Program-made: the position numbers and the translations under genes
From: Haladaptatus caseinilyticus
GTDB lineage: Archaea; Halobacteriota; Halobacteria; Halobacteriales; Haladaptataceae
DNA: 64,000 nucleotides
Assembly (NCBI RefSeq): GCF_026248685.1
Contig: NZ_CP111036.1
Coordinates: 2,232,001 to 2,296,000 of the forward strand
Reading direction: 5' to 3'
Notes under the pieces: model-generated
The model's database searches: none
The model's input: the letters and a program-made list of their open reading frames with translations, nothing else
Told to the model about the DNA's origin: nothing
Shown: positions 25,760-34,206 of the stretch, piece by piece
How positions within the stretch are numbered: position 1 is the first letter of the stretch
Layout of the letters: every line of letters begins with the position of its first letter

Positions 25760-26395
25760 ATGGCACGCAAACTACTCGCTGGCACGTTTCTCGCAGTACT
25801 CGTCCTCACGAGTGGCTGTCTCGGGTTTATTCTCGGAGATACGCTGGCATTCAGCGCCAACAAAGCGACCGTCGGCGACGGGGCGCTTTCGGACACAGGA
25901 TACACGAAGGCAAGCGAAAAGCAGGTAGAGACCAAGCGGTCGTTCGAAGTCGCGGGGGAGAGCCGTGAGGTAAAAGTGACCAACTGGGTCACGCAGTACG
26001 AGAAATCCATCGGCATCTCGGGCATAGCCGAGGGAACCGTCGCGAAGGTCACGGTACTCAGCAGTCCGACGTTCGAAGTCGCGGACAAGCCGATCAATCC
26101 GATCGCGCGCTACAGCAACAAGCAGTTGGTCGAGAAGTTCGTCTCGAAATACAAAAACGTCGACGACATTCGGGAAACCGGTACGAAGAACGTGACCATG
26201 CTCGGCACCGAAACCACGGTTTCGACGTTCTCTGCCACTGCGCGGTCGAACGGTGCGAGCATCGAGGTCAACATTCACGTCACGAAAGTCGAACACGGTG
26301 AGGATGTGGTTGTGGTGATGGGCGTATATCCAAAGCAGTTAGACGAATCCGAAAACATCTACCGACTCATCGAAGGCGTCGAACACGAACAGTAA
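25760..26395 (+). CDS. Haloarchaeal lipoprotein (DUF6517-like)
   Basis: The N-terminus is a signal peptide with lipobox LTSGC; Cys20 would be the lipid-modified residue, and no twin-arginine is present. The 211-residue protein is otherwise beta-rich, with KVTNWVTQYEKSIG and TMLGTETTVSTFSATAR. It matches a haloarchaeal lipoprotein family I recall as DUF6517. The function is unknown. A GTTTTATACGG box at about 25725 lies roughly 28 bases before the ATG. A six-T run follows the stop. Confidence 0.8.
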   Translation: MARKLLAGTFLAVLVLTSGCLGFILGDTLAFSANKATVGDGALSDTGYTKASEKQVETKRSFEVAGESREVKVTNWVTQYEKSIGISGIAEGTVAKVTVLSSPTFEVADKPINPIARYSNKQLVEKFVSKYKNVDDIRETGTKNVTMLGTETTVSTFSATARSNGASIEVNIHVTKVEHGEDVVVVMGVYPKQLDESENIYRLIEGVEHEQ

Positions 26396-26417
26396 CTCGA
26401 ACTATCCGCGGGGAACA

Positions 26418-26423
26418 TTTTTT
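26418..26423 (+). terminator. T-run after the lipoprotein gene
   Basis: Six T residues about 23 bases after the stop of the lipoprotein gene, before the mini-protein gene at 26447. Confidence 0.35.
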
Positions 26424-26446
26424 CTTCTCGCTGGGGTATTCACCCC

Positions 26447-26617
26447 ATGAATCTCCCCCTCGTCGCTGGAGTCGCACTGACGAACCTGGGTCTAGTGGGC
26501 TATTTAGTCGGCGTGAGTACACCGTATCCCGGCCGTGCGTTCTCGATCACGGGCGTTATGGTCGGAATCACGCTGGTTGCTATCGCCAACGCGACGAATC
26601 CAGGTGAACCGCGGTGA
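26447..26617 (+). CDS. 56-residue membrane protein overlapping corA
   Basis: The frame starts at ATG 26447 and encodes 56 residues with two hydrophobic helices (about 4-24 and 32-48) joined by STPYPGRA. Its TGA overlaps the corA start by four bases (GTGA), a typical sign of coupled translation. Codon use is like the neighbours. It is probably an accessory protein of the CorA channel; this is an inference from the overlap alone. I do not recognise a named family. Confidence 0.68.
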   Translation: MNLPLVAGVALTNLGLVGYLVGVSTPYPGRAFSITGVMVGITLVAIANATNPGEPR

Positions 26618-27594
26618 CCGTCGAGGCGCTCGCATTCGGTGATAGCACCGTCGAGACGTTCAGCGACCTCGATGTCGCCCATCAAAAACCGGGAACGGTC
26701 TGGGTGCGTGCGAGCGAAGCAAAACCACTCGAACTCGAACGCGTTGCCGAAGTGTTCGACATCCACCACCTTTCCCTCGAGGACATCCGGGACGGCGTGC
26801 AACCGAAAACGGAGGAGTTCGACGAATACACCTTCCTCTTGCTCAAGACGGCTACGCTCGTCCGTGGCGACACGACGTTCCGGGAGGAGATTCGCGCCGG
26901 ACCGGTCGGCGTATTCATCGGCGATGATTGGATCGTTACCCTCTCGGAGCACACTATCGAGGCGGTGGAACGAGTCTGGCAAACTGCACTGGACGGCGAA
27001 CGGCGCATCCTCGAACGGGGTTCTGACTACGCCGCCTACCGTGTTTGCGACGGTGTCGTCGATGGCTATTTCGACGTTCTCGACCGAATCGAAACCAAAA
27101 TCGAGGACGTAGAGGATACGGTCATCACCGACACGAGTATCGAGACGTTGGAGTCGATAAACAACGTCCGACGGGAGCTACTTTCCTTTCGAAAACTCGC
27201 GTGGCCGACGCGGGAGGCGATCGGCTATCTCGCCCGTGGTGACTCGGAAATGGTACATCCCGAGACGGAGAAATACTTCCGCGACGTTCACGACCACCTG
27301 TTTCAACTCGTGGATTTGACCGAAACCTACCGGGATTTGGCGAGCGGCGCACGAGACATTTATCTCAACTCGCTCTCCGTTTCGACTAACGAGGTGATGA
27401 AAAAGCTCACCGTCGTAGCCACCATCGTCCTGCCGCTCACGTTCGTCGTCGGACTGTACGGCATGAACTTCAAGAACAGTCCCTACAACATGCCGGAGTT
27501 CGGTTGGACGTTCGGCTATCCCGCCGTGATGTTCGGAATGCTCTTCGTAACCGTTATTTTGGTGGTGTACTTCCGGCAGGAAGGCTGGTTGTGA
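26614..27594 (+). CDS. corA: CorA magnesium/cobalt transport protein
   Basis: CorA is a pentameric Mg2+ (and Co2+) channel of the cytoplasmic membrane. The product has 326 residues from a GTG start. It has an N-terminal cytoplasmic alpha/beta domain, a long helical stalk (NNVRRELLSFRKLAWPTREA) and two C-terminal helices with the diagnostic YGMNF motif (282-286). The last helix ends with a basic cluster at the cytoplasmic side. The length fits the family. It is coupled to an upstream 56-residue membrane protein. Confidence 0.95.
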   Translation: MTVEALAFGDSTVETFSDLDVAHQKPGTVWVRASEAKPLELERVAEVFDIHHLSLEDIRDGVQPKTEEFDEYTFLLLKTATLVRGDTTFREEIRAGPVGVFIGDDWIVTLSEHTIEAVERVWQTALDGERRILERGSDYAAYRVCDGVVDGYFDVLDRIETKIEDVEDTVITDTSIETLESINNVRRELLSFRKLAWPTREAIGYLARGDSEMVHPETEKYFRDVHDHLFQLVDLTETYRDLASGARDIYLNSLSVSTNEVMKKLTVVATIVLPLTFVVGLYGMNFKNSPYNMPEFGWTFGYPAVMFGMLFVTVILVVYFRQEGWL

Positions 27595-27659
27595 CGAGAA
27601 ACGTCTCGAACTGTGGTTTTCATGGATACGGCTCACGCGGTCGGAACGATGTGATTCCC

Positions 27660-28919
27660 CTACAAACCGAAATCCGATAGGTTGGCTTGGACGCCGGATA
27701 CCATCTCAGATTTTCGACGAAGCGTGTTCATCGAAATCGGGAGTTCGGGGACGATGTTTCGAACCGCAGTGTGGAACGATTCGGATTCGCCGAACTCACC
27801 ATCGAACGCGTTCCTGACGCTTTCGCGAACCTGCCAGACGCCGACGGGTGCCCAGTAGTCGTCGCTGACCTCCCGGAGAACGAGGGCTTTGGCTTGCCGA
27901 CCGATGTCTTCCAGATGCTCCAGTACGCCCAATCGGGAGGCATAGTATGCACCGGCCGTCTCCTCGACGTAGTTCGTTCGCCCTTCGAACCCTTCGTGGG
28001 CGCTTCCCATCCAGATGTCACCCGTCTGAGAGGGGTTCCAGATGCTCCCCGGTGCTTTCATTTCGACCAGTTCGAACTCCCACTGCCCCGGCGCGAGGAC
28101 GACCCAGTAGCGATTGCCCATATATTCGTTTACCCACACCTGTGTCTCGTCGATACTCGGGGCGTTCCGGATTCGACCTCGGAGATACTGTCCGACCGTG
28201 TCGTCCACCGCCGTAATCGACCAGCGAGTCGGGACGAGTTTTCGGTTTCGCCCTTGTCCGAGTGCGCCAGCAGAGAGGACGTTGTTGATGTCGTATACGT
28301 CAAACCCTCTCCGATAGAGATACGTCATCGCCCCCTGCGCCTGCCAGTCGTCGTCCTCCAGCGTCTTTTTTACCGGGCGCGGAACGTGTGGGTTTTCGGT
28401 GAGGTTTGCCGAGGACGCGCGGGCAGAAGGTCCAGTGGGGGTCGTGATATCGTCCACGTTTACGTCCAAATCCAGCTTTTCGCTGAGACCGATTTCCACG
28501 TCCACGGGGCGGTCGGCGATGGCGATTTCACGCTGGACACCGACGAATCCGTCCCACACATCCTCGACGTTGACCTTCGCGGAACGATTCGAATTCAGTA
28601 GGCCAGTTCGGTATTGGAGGACGTTGTCGATGTCGAGGCCGCGCTGGTACCAGTCGCCGCTCGTGGCGAACTCCGACGCGCGCTCTTCTTCGCCCACGGG
28701 CGAGAGGATCCCCGTCGAGACGTTGGGATACGAGGACCGGCCGACGAACACCGAAGGAGAAGTGCTTCCGAACAACGAATCGCCCTGTGCGACCTCGGAA
28801 AATCGGTCTTCGAAGTCGTCTACGTAATCCAGGATTTCGTAGGACTTCTCCTCGGCGAGACGGCGGCGGCGCTGCTCCTCGTCCGGCCGCAGGTCGTCGA
28901 TGTACTCGTCCAACCGCAT
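27660..28919 (-). CDS. nreA: DNA repair protein NreA
   Basis: NreA is an archaeal DNA-repair protein implicated in tolerance of mitomycin C-type damage and linked to the sliding clamp PCNA. The 419-residue product has the family's VFVGRSSYPNVSTGILSP segment, the WAPVGVWQVRE segment and a C-terminal PCNA-interacting motif QANLSDFGL (411-419). It is acidic and soluble. The PIP motif at the very end is as expected for archaeal NreA. The gene stands alone in the minus orientation. Confidence 0.9.
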   Translation of the reverse strand: MRLDEYIDDLRPDEEQRRRRLAEEKSYEILDYVDDFEDRFSEVAQGDSLFGSTSPSVFVGRSSYPNVSTGILSPVGEEERASEFATSGDWYQRGLDIDNVLQYRTGLLNSNRSAKVNVEDVWDGFVGVQREIAIADRPVDVEIGLSEKLDLDVNVDDITTPTGPSARASSANLTENPHVPRPVKKTLEDDDWQAQGAMTYLYRRGFDVYDINNVLSAGALGQGRNRKLVPTRWSITAVDDTVGQYLRGRIRNAPSIDETQVWVNEYMGNRYWVVLAPGQWEFELVEMKAPGSIWNPSQTGDIWMGSAHEGFEGRTNYVEETAGAYYASRLGVLEHLEDIGRQAKALVLREVSDDYWAPVGVWQVRESVRNAFDGEFGESESFHTAVRNIVPELPISMNTLRRKSEMVSGVQANLSDFGL

Positions 28920-29114
28920 TCGCTCGAACTACGGATGGGAGTGGCTTCAACGTTCGGACACCGCACGAGGATTCCGCTGTGTTCCGTCGCTGCACGACCG
29001 CCGATCCTTTATTTTTCTCGTAACGGACGGGAGCACGTGAGCACTACCCGGGGAGACCGAGGTGTTGTCTAGTGAGCTTTCGTCTTCCCGTCCAACGGAC
29101 GGATTGGCGATTGA
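28920..29114. other. Non-coding spacer downstream of the broken membrane gene
   Basis: No gene is seen; reading frames on both strands are shadows. The region contains the upstream part of nreA and short purine-rich stretches. Confidence 0.5.
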
Positions 29115-29400
29115 TGGGTCGGTCGACACGTCTCGTGTTCGATTCCGCAGTACGCTGTCGTGGCACTTCTCGCGGCCGTGCTCGCCCTGACGAACTTCAC
29201 GCTCGAACAGGGAACCATCCTCCTGGTCGTTGCAGTGTTGGTCGGTGCTCCTCGCAGGGGTCCTCTCCCCGTTCGGTGTCACCGCGTCCGCAGCGTTGTT
29301 CCCGTTCGACGGACTCCGCACCGCGGTGGTTGCACTGCTCTGGGTTATCCTCCATCTACTGGATCGCGGACGGCATGCGGGGCGGCGACGTGAACGGGTG
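29115..29400 (+). pseudogene. Remnant of a small membrane-protein gene with frameshift
   Basis: One frame reads YAVVALLAAVLALTNF then LEQGTILLVVAVLVG, two hydrophobic helices, up to about 29250. The hydrophobic reading then continues in the next frame: LLAGVLSPFGVTASAALF, then TAVVALLWVILHLLD. No start codon with promoter is seen upstream, and the reading degrades into charged sequence after 29370. A single-base indel near 29245-29260 would join the two parts. It looks like a decayed 3-4 helix membrane protein. A composition accident is possible. Confidence 0.45.
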
Positions 29401-29498
29401 TTCAGTGGATGTCTACACACAGCAAACACGAATACCGAACTGATGCTCGGAAAACAGCAGGCGCTCAGGGGAGCGGACCGACTAAAAAGTGAACGAGG

Positions 29499-30464
29499 TT
29501 AGCTGTGGATTCCCATCGCTTCGATCTGTTCTTGATACCGGTTTCGAATGGTGACTTCAGTCACCTGCGCAACGTCTGCGACTTCACGCTGTGTCTTTTT
29601 CTCGTTGCAGAGAAGTGACGCGGCGTAAATCGCGGCGGCGGCGTAGCCCGTCGGAGATTTACCCGAGAGCAAGCCTTCTTCGGCGGTTGTTTCGATGATA
29701 TCGTTCGCCTTCGACTGGACTTCTTCGCTGAGTTCGAGTTCGGAACAGAACCGAGGGACGTATTTTTTCGGGTCCACTGGTTTCATCTCAAGGCCGAGTT
29801 CCTGTGAGATGTAGCGATACGTTCGGCCGATTTCTTTTCGTTCGACACGGGAAACCTCCGAAATCTCTTCGAGACTCCGCGGAATCCCCTCTTTTCTGCA
29901 GGCGGCGTAGAGCGCGCTCGTCGCGACGCCCTCGATGGAACGCCCCCGAATCAGGTCCTCTTTCAACGCCCGTCGGTAGATGACGGACGCGACTTCCCGT
30001 ACCGAGCGCGGTACACCGAGTGCGGACGCCATTCGGTCGATTTCCGAAAGGGCGAATTGGAGGTTGCGTTCGCCCGCGTCCTTCGTTCGGATACGTTCCT
30101 GCCATTTGCGGAGTCGGTGCATCTGACTGCGCTTTTTCGAAGAAATAGAACGACCGTAGGCGTCTTTGTCCTTCCAGTCGATCGTCGTCGTCAGTCCTTT
30201 GTCGTGCATCGTCTGCGTGGTCGGTGCACCCACGCGAGACTTTTGCTGGCGCTCCTGATGATTGAACGCACGCCATTCCGGACCTGGATCTATCTTTTCT
30301 TCTTCGACGACCAACCCACAGTCGTCACAAATGAGTTCGGAGCGGTCGTTGCTCTTTACTAAATTGTCGGACCCACATTCAGGACAAGCACGCTCTCCCT
30401 CTCGTTCATTCGCCGTTTGCTCCCCTTCAAGTTGGCGCTCACGCTGGCGAGTAGACCGTGTCAT
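29499..30464 (-). CDS. tfb: Transcription initiation factor IIB (TFB)
   Basis: TFB recruits RNA polymerase to the TBP-TATA complex. From the ATG at 30464 it has 321 residues. An N-terminal zinc ribbon uses Cys27, Cys30, Cys46 and Cys49 (ACPECGSDN ... ICDDCG). The B-finger region follows with [11 protein letters not shown]. Two cyclin-like repeats span about 125-215 and 220-315, the second ending with a basic helix-turn-helix ([13 protein letters not shown]) that reads the BRE. Haloarchaea carry several TFB paralogues; which one this is cannot be told. It is divergent from rnhA. Confidence 0.96.
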   Translation of the reverse strand: MTRSTRQRERQLEGEQTANEREGERACPECGSDNLVKSNDRSELICDDCGLVVEEEKIDPGPEWRAFNHQERQQKSRVGAPTTQTMHDKGLTTTIDWKDKDAYGRSISSKKRSQMHRLRKWQERIRTKDAGERNLQFALSEIDRMASALGVPRSVREVASVIYRRALKEDLIRGRSIEGVATSALYAACRKEGIPRSLEEISEVSRVERKEIGRTYRYISQELGLEMKPVDPKKYVPRFCSELELSEEVQSKANDIIETTAEEGLLSGKSPTGYAAAAIYAASLLCNEKKTQREVADVAQVTEVTIRNRYQEQIEAMGIHS

Positions 30465-30492
30465 CGCACTTTTATAGTAGTAACTTCGATTC

Positions 30493-30500
30493 ACTTAAAC
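30493..30500 (-). promoter_or_regulatory. TATA box of the TFB gene
   Basis: On the minus strand this reads GTTTAAGT about 32 bases before the ATG at 30464. A second AT-rich CTATAAAAG lies too close to the ATG to serve as the TATA box. Confidence 0.4.
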
Positions 30501-30513
30501 CCTTGGGCAAAAG

Positions 30514-30523
30514 CCATATATAC
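30514..30523 (+). promoter_or_regulatory. TATA box of the rnhA operon
   Basis: CCATATATAC would start transcription near 30545, giving a leader of about 50 nt before the rnhA ATG at 30593. Confidence 0.4.
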
Positions 30524-30592
30524 TTGACAACCGGTGACATATTTCCCGGCGCATCGGAACGTGTTTACTCGCTCACAAACGAGTTGGTTCCA

Positions 30593-31186
30593 ATGCCAGT
30601 CATCGAGTGTGACGTGGACGAGGCACGCCAGACGCTCGCCGACGCCGGAGTAGTCATCTCGGACGGCAAAACCGAGTACGAGCACTGGCGAGCCAGATAC
30701 GACGACGCTGTCGCCATCGCCTACGACGACAAACTCGTTATTCAGGGTGCGAATCCACAATCCATCGAAGCTCTGCTCCGCGATTCGGGCGGGCACGCCT
30801 ATCTCTACTTCGACGGTGGAAGTCGCGGGAATCCCGGCCCGGCGGCCATCGGTTGGGTTATCGTCACCAGCGATGGCATCGCCGGAGAGGGTAACGAGCG
30901 TATCGGCCGCGCGACGAACAACCAAGCCGAATACGATGCACTCATCGCGGGCCTCGAAGCCGCCCGCGATTATGGGTTCGACTCCGTGGACGTGAAGGGG
31001 GATTCACAACTCGCGGTCAAACAGGTGACAGGCGCGTGGAAGACGAACGATCCCGAACTCCGCGAGCGGCGCGTCCGCGTCCGAGAACTCCTCGATGGGT
31101 TCGACAAATGGTCGCTCAAGCACGTTCCGCGGGAGGTAAACGAGCGCGCGGACAAACTCGTAAACGAGGCGTTGGACGATGGTTGA
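30593..31186 (+). CDS. rnhA: Ribonuclease HI
   Basis: This type 1 RNase H cuts the RNA strand of RNA-DNA hybrids. It has 197 residues. Residues 1 to about 65 form a haloarchaeal N-terminal extension. The catalytic domain follows with YFDGGSRGNPGP (first Asp), NQAEYDAL (Glu), VKGDSQLAVKQ (Asp) and NERADKLVNEAL (last Asp). An N-terminal extension is also found in the Halobacterium enzyme. The frame is open further upstream, but the start at 30593 is after the promoter. The next gene starts inside its 3' end. Confidence 0.95.
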   Translation: MPVIECDVDEARQTLADAGVVISDGKTEYEHWRARYDDAVAIAYDDKLVIQGANPQSIEALLRDSGGHAYLYFDGGSRGNPGPAAIGWVIVTSDGIAGEGNERIGRATNNQAEYDALIAGLEAARDYGFDSVDVKGDSQLAVKQVTGAWKTNDPELRERRVRVRELLDGFDKWSLKHVPREVNERADKLVNEALDDG

Positions 31187-31760
31187 TCTGCCAGACGAAC
31201 CGAGACCACAGGACGACCGCGAGCTGCCGACCGAAACCGTCGAAGCGGCGGAGCGGCTGACCCACCTCGCACGCGATACAGAGGGCGACGAGGCCGAGAC
31301 GTACCGTGACGAGCGCGACAAACTGCTCGAAGAATACGATTTCGTGGCGCGGGTGCGGGACGACGATACTCGAACCGTCCTCGTTCTCCATCCCGACGAA
31401 TGGCTCGACGATGAAGCGATTCGAGTCGAACGAATCGACGATACGGAACGGGCGATCGAAATCCCGCTCGATGGCCCCGGGGACCCGGACGATTGGGACG
31501 AAATCGACGCACACAACCGAGCCGTCGCGGAAACAGTGCGGGACGAACACGGCGACGTTCACGGCGCGAACGCCGAGGCGTTTGCTGACTTCATGAGCAA
31601 CCATTACGCCCGGCAGGTAGAATCGGCGACCGATGCAGAGGTGACCGAGTTTTGTACGGAGTATTTCCGACGGAACGCCTGGCCGACGGACGAACAAAAA
31701 AGGGTCGTTGAACGGTCGGTCGAACTCGTGTTCAACAGTGTTAGCTGTGCTTCTCGATGA
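31179..31760 (+). CDS. rnhA-operon conserved haloarchaeal protein (DUF7108-like)
   Basis: The ATG overlaps the end of rnhA by eight bases, so the two are one operon. The 193-residue protein is very acidic and soluble, with a beta-rich middle (DFVARVRDDDTRTVLVLHP) and a helical C-terminus including EFCTEYFRRNAWPT. It matches the family annotated as rnhA operon protein in haloarchaea. The function is unknown; a role linked to RNA-DNA hybrids is only suggested by position. Its last 20 bases overlap the end of the convergent PadR gene. Confidence 0.82.
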   Translation: MVDLPDEPRPQDDRELPTETVEAAERLTHLARDTEGDEAETYRDERDKLLEEYDFVARVRDDDTRTVLVLHPDEWLDDEAIRVERIDDTERAIEIPLDGPGDPDDWDEIDAHNRAVAETVRDEHGDVHGANAEAFADFMSNHYARQVESATDAEVTEFCTEYFRRNAWPTDEQKRVVERSVELVFNSVSCASR

Positions 31761-32097
31761 GTGCACGAATCTGCTCCGCGCGCTCCTCGTTCGTAACGAA
31801 TTTCGAGAGCGACCATGCGAAGGAGTCTTCGACCGCTTCGAGACCGTCGTTAGTCAGACCATACTGATTGGTTCGCTTGTCGAGCTCGCTCTTCTCGACG
31901 AGTCCCCGTTCGACCAGCGTGTCGAGGTTGGGATACAGACGGCCGTGGTTCACTTCCTCGTCGTAGTAGTTTTCGAGTTCGCGCTTGATAGCGAGACCGT
32001 ACATCGGCTCCTCGGTGAGGACGATGAGGATGTTCCGCTGGAAGGCGGTGAGGTCGCGGGCGGTACTGCTTTCGGTGAGTGTTTGTGCCTCTGACAT
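31741..32097 (-). CDS. PadR-family transcriptional regulator
   Basis: The 118-residue protein has the PadR winged-helix: FQRNILIVLTEEPMYGLAIK, a recognition region ELENYYDEEVNHGRLYP, then a wing with LVEKSELDKRTNQYGLT. The short C-terminal helix is for dimerisation. It is typical of a haloarchaeal PadR subgroup. A GTTAAATATC box (about 32130) lies some 35 bases before the ATG. The gene converges on, and overlaps slightly with, the rnhA-operon gene. The target is unknown. Confidence 0.88.
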   Translation of the reverse strand: MSEAQTLTESSTARDLTAFQRNILIVLTEEPMYGLAIKRELENYYDEEVNHGRLYPNLDTLVERGLVEKSELDKRTNQYGLTNDGLEAVEDSFAWSLSKFVTNEERAEQIRALIEKHS

Positions 32098-32312
32098 TGG
32101 CTTTGACAGGACGAAATATGTAACCGAGATATTTAACCCTTCTCAAGTTTCTTGGTGTTTCTCTCCGCTTTCGCTCGATTTTACTGTGGAATACCACCAG
32201 TCGATTACGGAGGTGTGTTTCGTTTTTATTGGTGATCGATCGAGCGACAGAGGTCGGTTTGAATCGATGCCGAAAGGACTTTTTGGTCTTCCTGTGCAGT
32301 CGCAAACGACCC

Positions 32313-32846
32313 ATGACGAATCTCTGGGAAGACCTGGAAACAGGACCGAATGCCCCTGAAGAAATCTACGCAGTCGTCGAGTGTCTCAAAGGCGACCGGA
32401 ACAAGTACGAGTACGACAAGGACATCCCCGGTGTCATGCTCGACCGCGTGCTCCACAGCAACGTCCACTACCCCGGTGACTACGGGTTCATCCCGCAATC
32501 GTACTACGACGACGAGGACCCGTTCGACGTGCTCGTCCTCGTCGAGGACTCGACGTTCCCCGGCTGCGTCATCGAAGTCCGTCCCGTCGCCCTCATGAAG
32601 ATGGACGACGACGGCGAGCAGGACGACAAGGTCATCGCCGTCCCCATCGAAGACCCACGCTTCGACCACATCGAGGACGTGGACGACATCACGCAACAGC
32701 AGAAAGACGAGATCGACGAGTTCTTCCAGACGTACAAGAACCTCGAAGCAGGCAAGGAAGTCGAAACACAGGGCTGGGAGGACAAACAGTCCGCACTCGA
32801 CGCTATCGAACACGCACAGGACTTGTACGAAGAGAACTTCGCGTAA
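32313..32846 (+). CDS. ppa: Inorganic pyrophosphatase (family I)
   Basis: The enzyme hydrolyses pyrophosphate and drives many biosynthetic reactions. From the ATG at 32313 it has 177 residues, normal for archaeal family I enzymes. The signature DEDPFDVLVL carries the catalytic Asp triad residues, and EYDKDIPGVMLDRVLH and VHYPGDYGFIP are conserved. The C-terminal segment contains YKNLEAGKEVETQGW. The ATG chosen gives the conserved start MTNLWEDLETGP; 28 further codons upstream are not conserved. Confidence 0.97.
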   Translation: MTNLWEDLETGPNAPEEIYAVVECLKGDRNKYEYDKDIPGVMLDRVLHSNVHYPGDYGFIPQSYYDDEDPFDVLVLVEDSTFPGCVIEVRPVALMKMDDDGEQDDKVIAVPIEDPRFDHIEDVDDITQQQKDEIDEFFQTYKNLEAGKEVETQGWEDKQSALDAIEHAQDLYEENFA

Positions 32847-32978
32847 CCGGCGTTCAGACCTGATTTCGTTCGATCGCCTCTTTTCGAGATACGGTCGTCT
32901 ACCGGCTGTTTGCCCGTCCGTTAGCGACATCCGTTCGGAGATGTCTTATAACTGCTACAGTAATCCATCCGGGAATTG

Positions 32979-32987
32979 ATATTATTG
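32979..32987 (+). promoter_or_regulatory. TATA box for the DHH-like gene
   Basis: GATATTATT is centred about 25 bases before the ATG at 33008. This places the true start at 33008, in a different frame from the main part of the gene. Confidence 0.4.
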
Positions 32988-33007
32988 GACACGAACATGC
33001 GACACCA

Positions 33008-34121
33008 ATGCCCACCGGATTCCTCGCCGAAAACGACCTCGTCGTGCTCACTGCACTGCTGTTAGTCCTTTCCGGCGGTGGCATCCTCTACGCCGTCCAG
33101 TTTCGGTACGTTGCGTCGCACGACCGACGAAGCACCTATCGACTCGCTCAAGGAGACGGTTGCCGGACAGAACCGAATCGCACTCGTCGTTCCGGAGGGC
33201 GCGAGTATCGATTCACTCGCCGCGGCTGTCGGTTTACAGGCACTCTGTAATGACTGGGGCGTCGCAGGGCGAATCGCCGCGGAAGGCGAGGTGACGGGTG
33301 AGGACAGTAAGGCGTTCTGTAACATCTTCGATGTCGGTTTGACGACCATCGACGAGCGGGGCGAACGGCTTCGGAACTGCGATGCGGCGATCGCAGTTGG
33401 TGGTGGGGGGGCTGTTCCACGGCTCTCGAACAACCCGCCGGTCGTCGGCGTCATCCGCCACCGGCCGACCGCGGAGGAGAACATTTTGACCATCACGCGT
33501 ACTGACGATGGAGCGACCTCGACCGTCGTCATCAAACTGGCCCGTGACTCGGGACTCATCCCCGACCAACGAGTCGCCACGGCGCTCCTGTACGGTATTC
33601 GCGCCGGAACGCGGGAGTTTCGTCGGGCAAACGGGAAAAACGATTACGACGCCGCCGGATTTCTCCATGCGTTCGCGGATCTCGGGCGTATCGAGGATTT
33701 GCGCTCGCCGGGCGTCAGCGGCGATACCTTCGATGTGCTCGGGGAGGCGATCGCGAACCGGGAACGTCGGGCGAGTTTCGCCGTGACGAACGTCGGTGTC
33801 GTTCCTTCCGTTAGCGCGTTAGAGGAGGCCGCTGATTCCCTTCTTCGACTCGAGGGCGTCTCGACAGCGGCGGTGTTCGGCATCCACGAGGAAACCATCG
33901 TCGTCTCCTGTCGCGCGGAGGACGTTCGAACCAGCGCGGTGGACATCCTCGGATGTGCGTTCGACACGAGCGAAACGACGGGCGGAAACACGGATTCCGC
34001 AACCGCCCGTGTCCCGTTGGGAATCTTCGCACAAGTCGATGGGGAACACGCCACGACGTTGGATTCGCTCATCGACGTAAGTACGCGCAAAGCGTTGTTC
34101 ACCGCGTTCGAGAGTGTATAG
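33008..34121 (+). CDS. DHH-family-like protein with apparent 5' frameshift and degenerate active site
   Basis: The promoter-proximal ATG at 33008 opens a frame with an N-terminal membrane helix (VVLTALLLVLSGGGILY). The following homologous body is in another frame, nominally from a GTG at 33078 inside the helix-coding stretch. Removing one base near 33118 would join YAVQFRYVAS to TTDEAPIDSLKE. The body (about 330 residues) has the DHH phosphoesterase shape, with a C-terminal DHHA1-like half. Metal-binding motifs are worn: the DxD region reads GASIDS, the DHH motif reads RHR, and the later Asp motif is lost (GIRAGT). It may be non-catalytic or a pseudogene. Confidence 0.6.
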
Positions 34122-34206
34122 GGTTACTGTGTTCAGATGAACATAGGTTCGGGAGTGAATAACACGGAAACGAAGGTTCTTGTAGTCGCCTGTGGTAAGG
34201 CCGCGT

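Noticed and set aside
28947-29429. Minus-strand 160-residue frame
   Set aside because: It has Arg/Ser/Asn-rich composition and no hydrophobic or acidic pattern of real haloarchaeal proteins. It is a shadow of the decayed membrane gene.
33078-34121. GTG at 33078 as the natural start of the DHH-like gene
   Set aside because: It lies inside the coding stretch of the N-terminal helix in another frame, with no promoter or ribosome site; the TATA box and ATG at 33008 fit better. The case is kept open under the frameshift finding.
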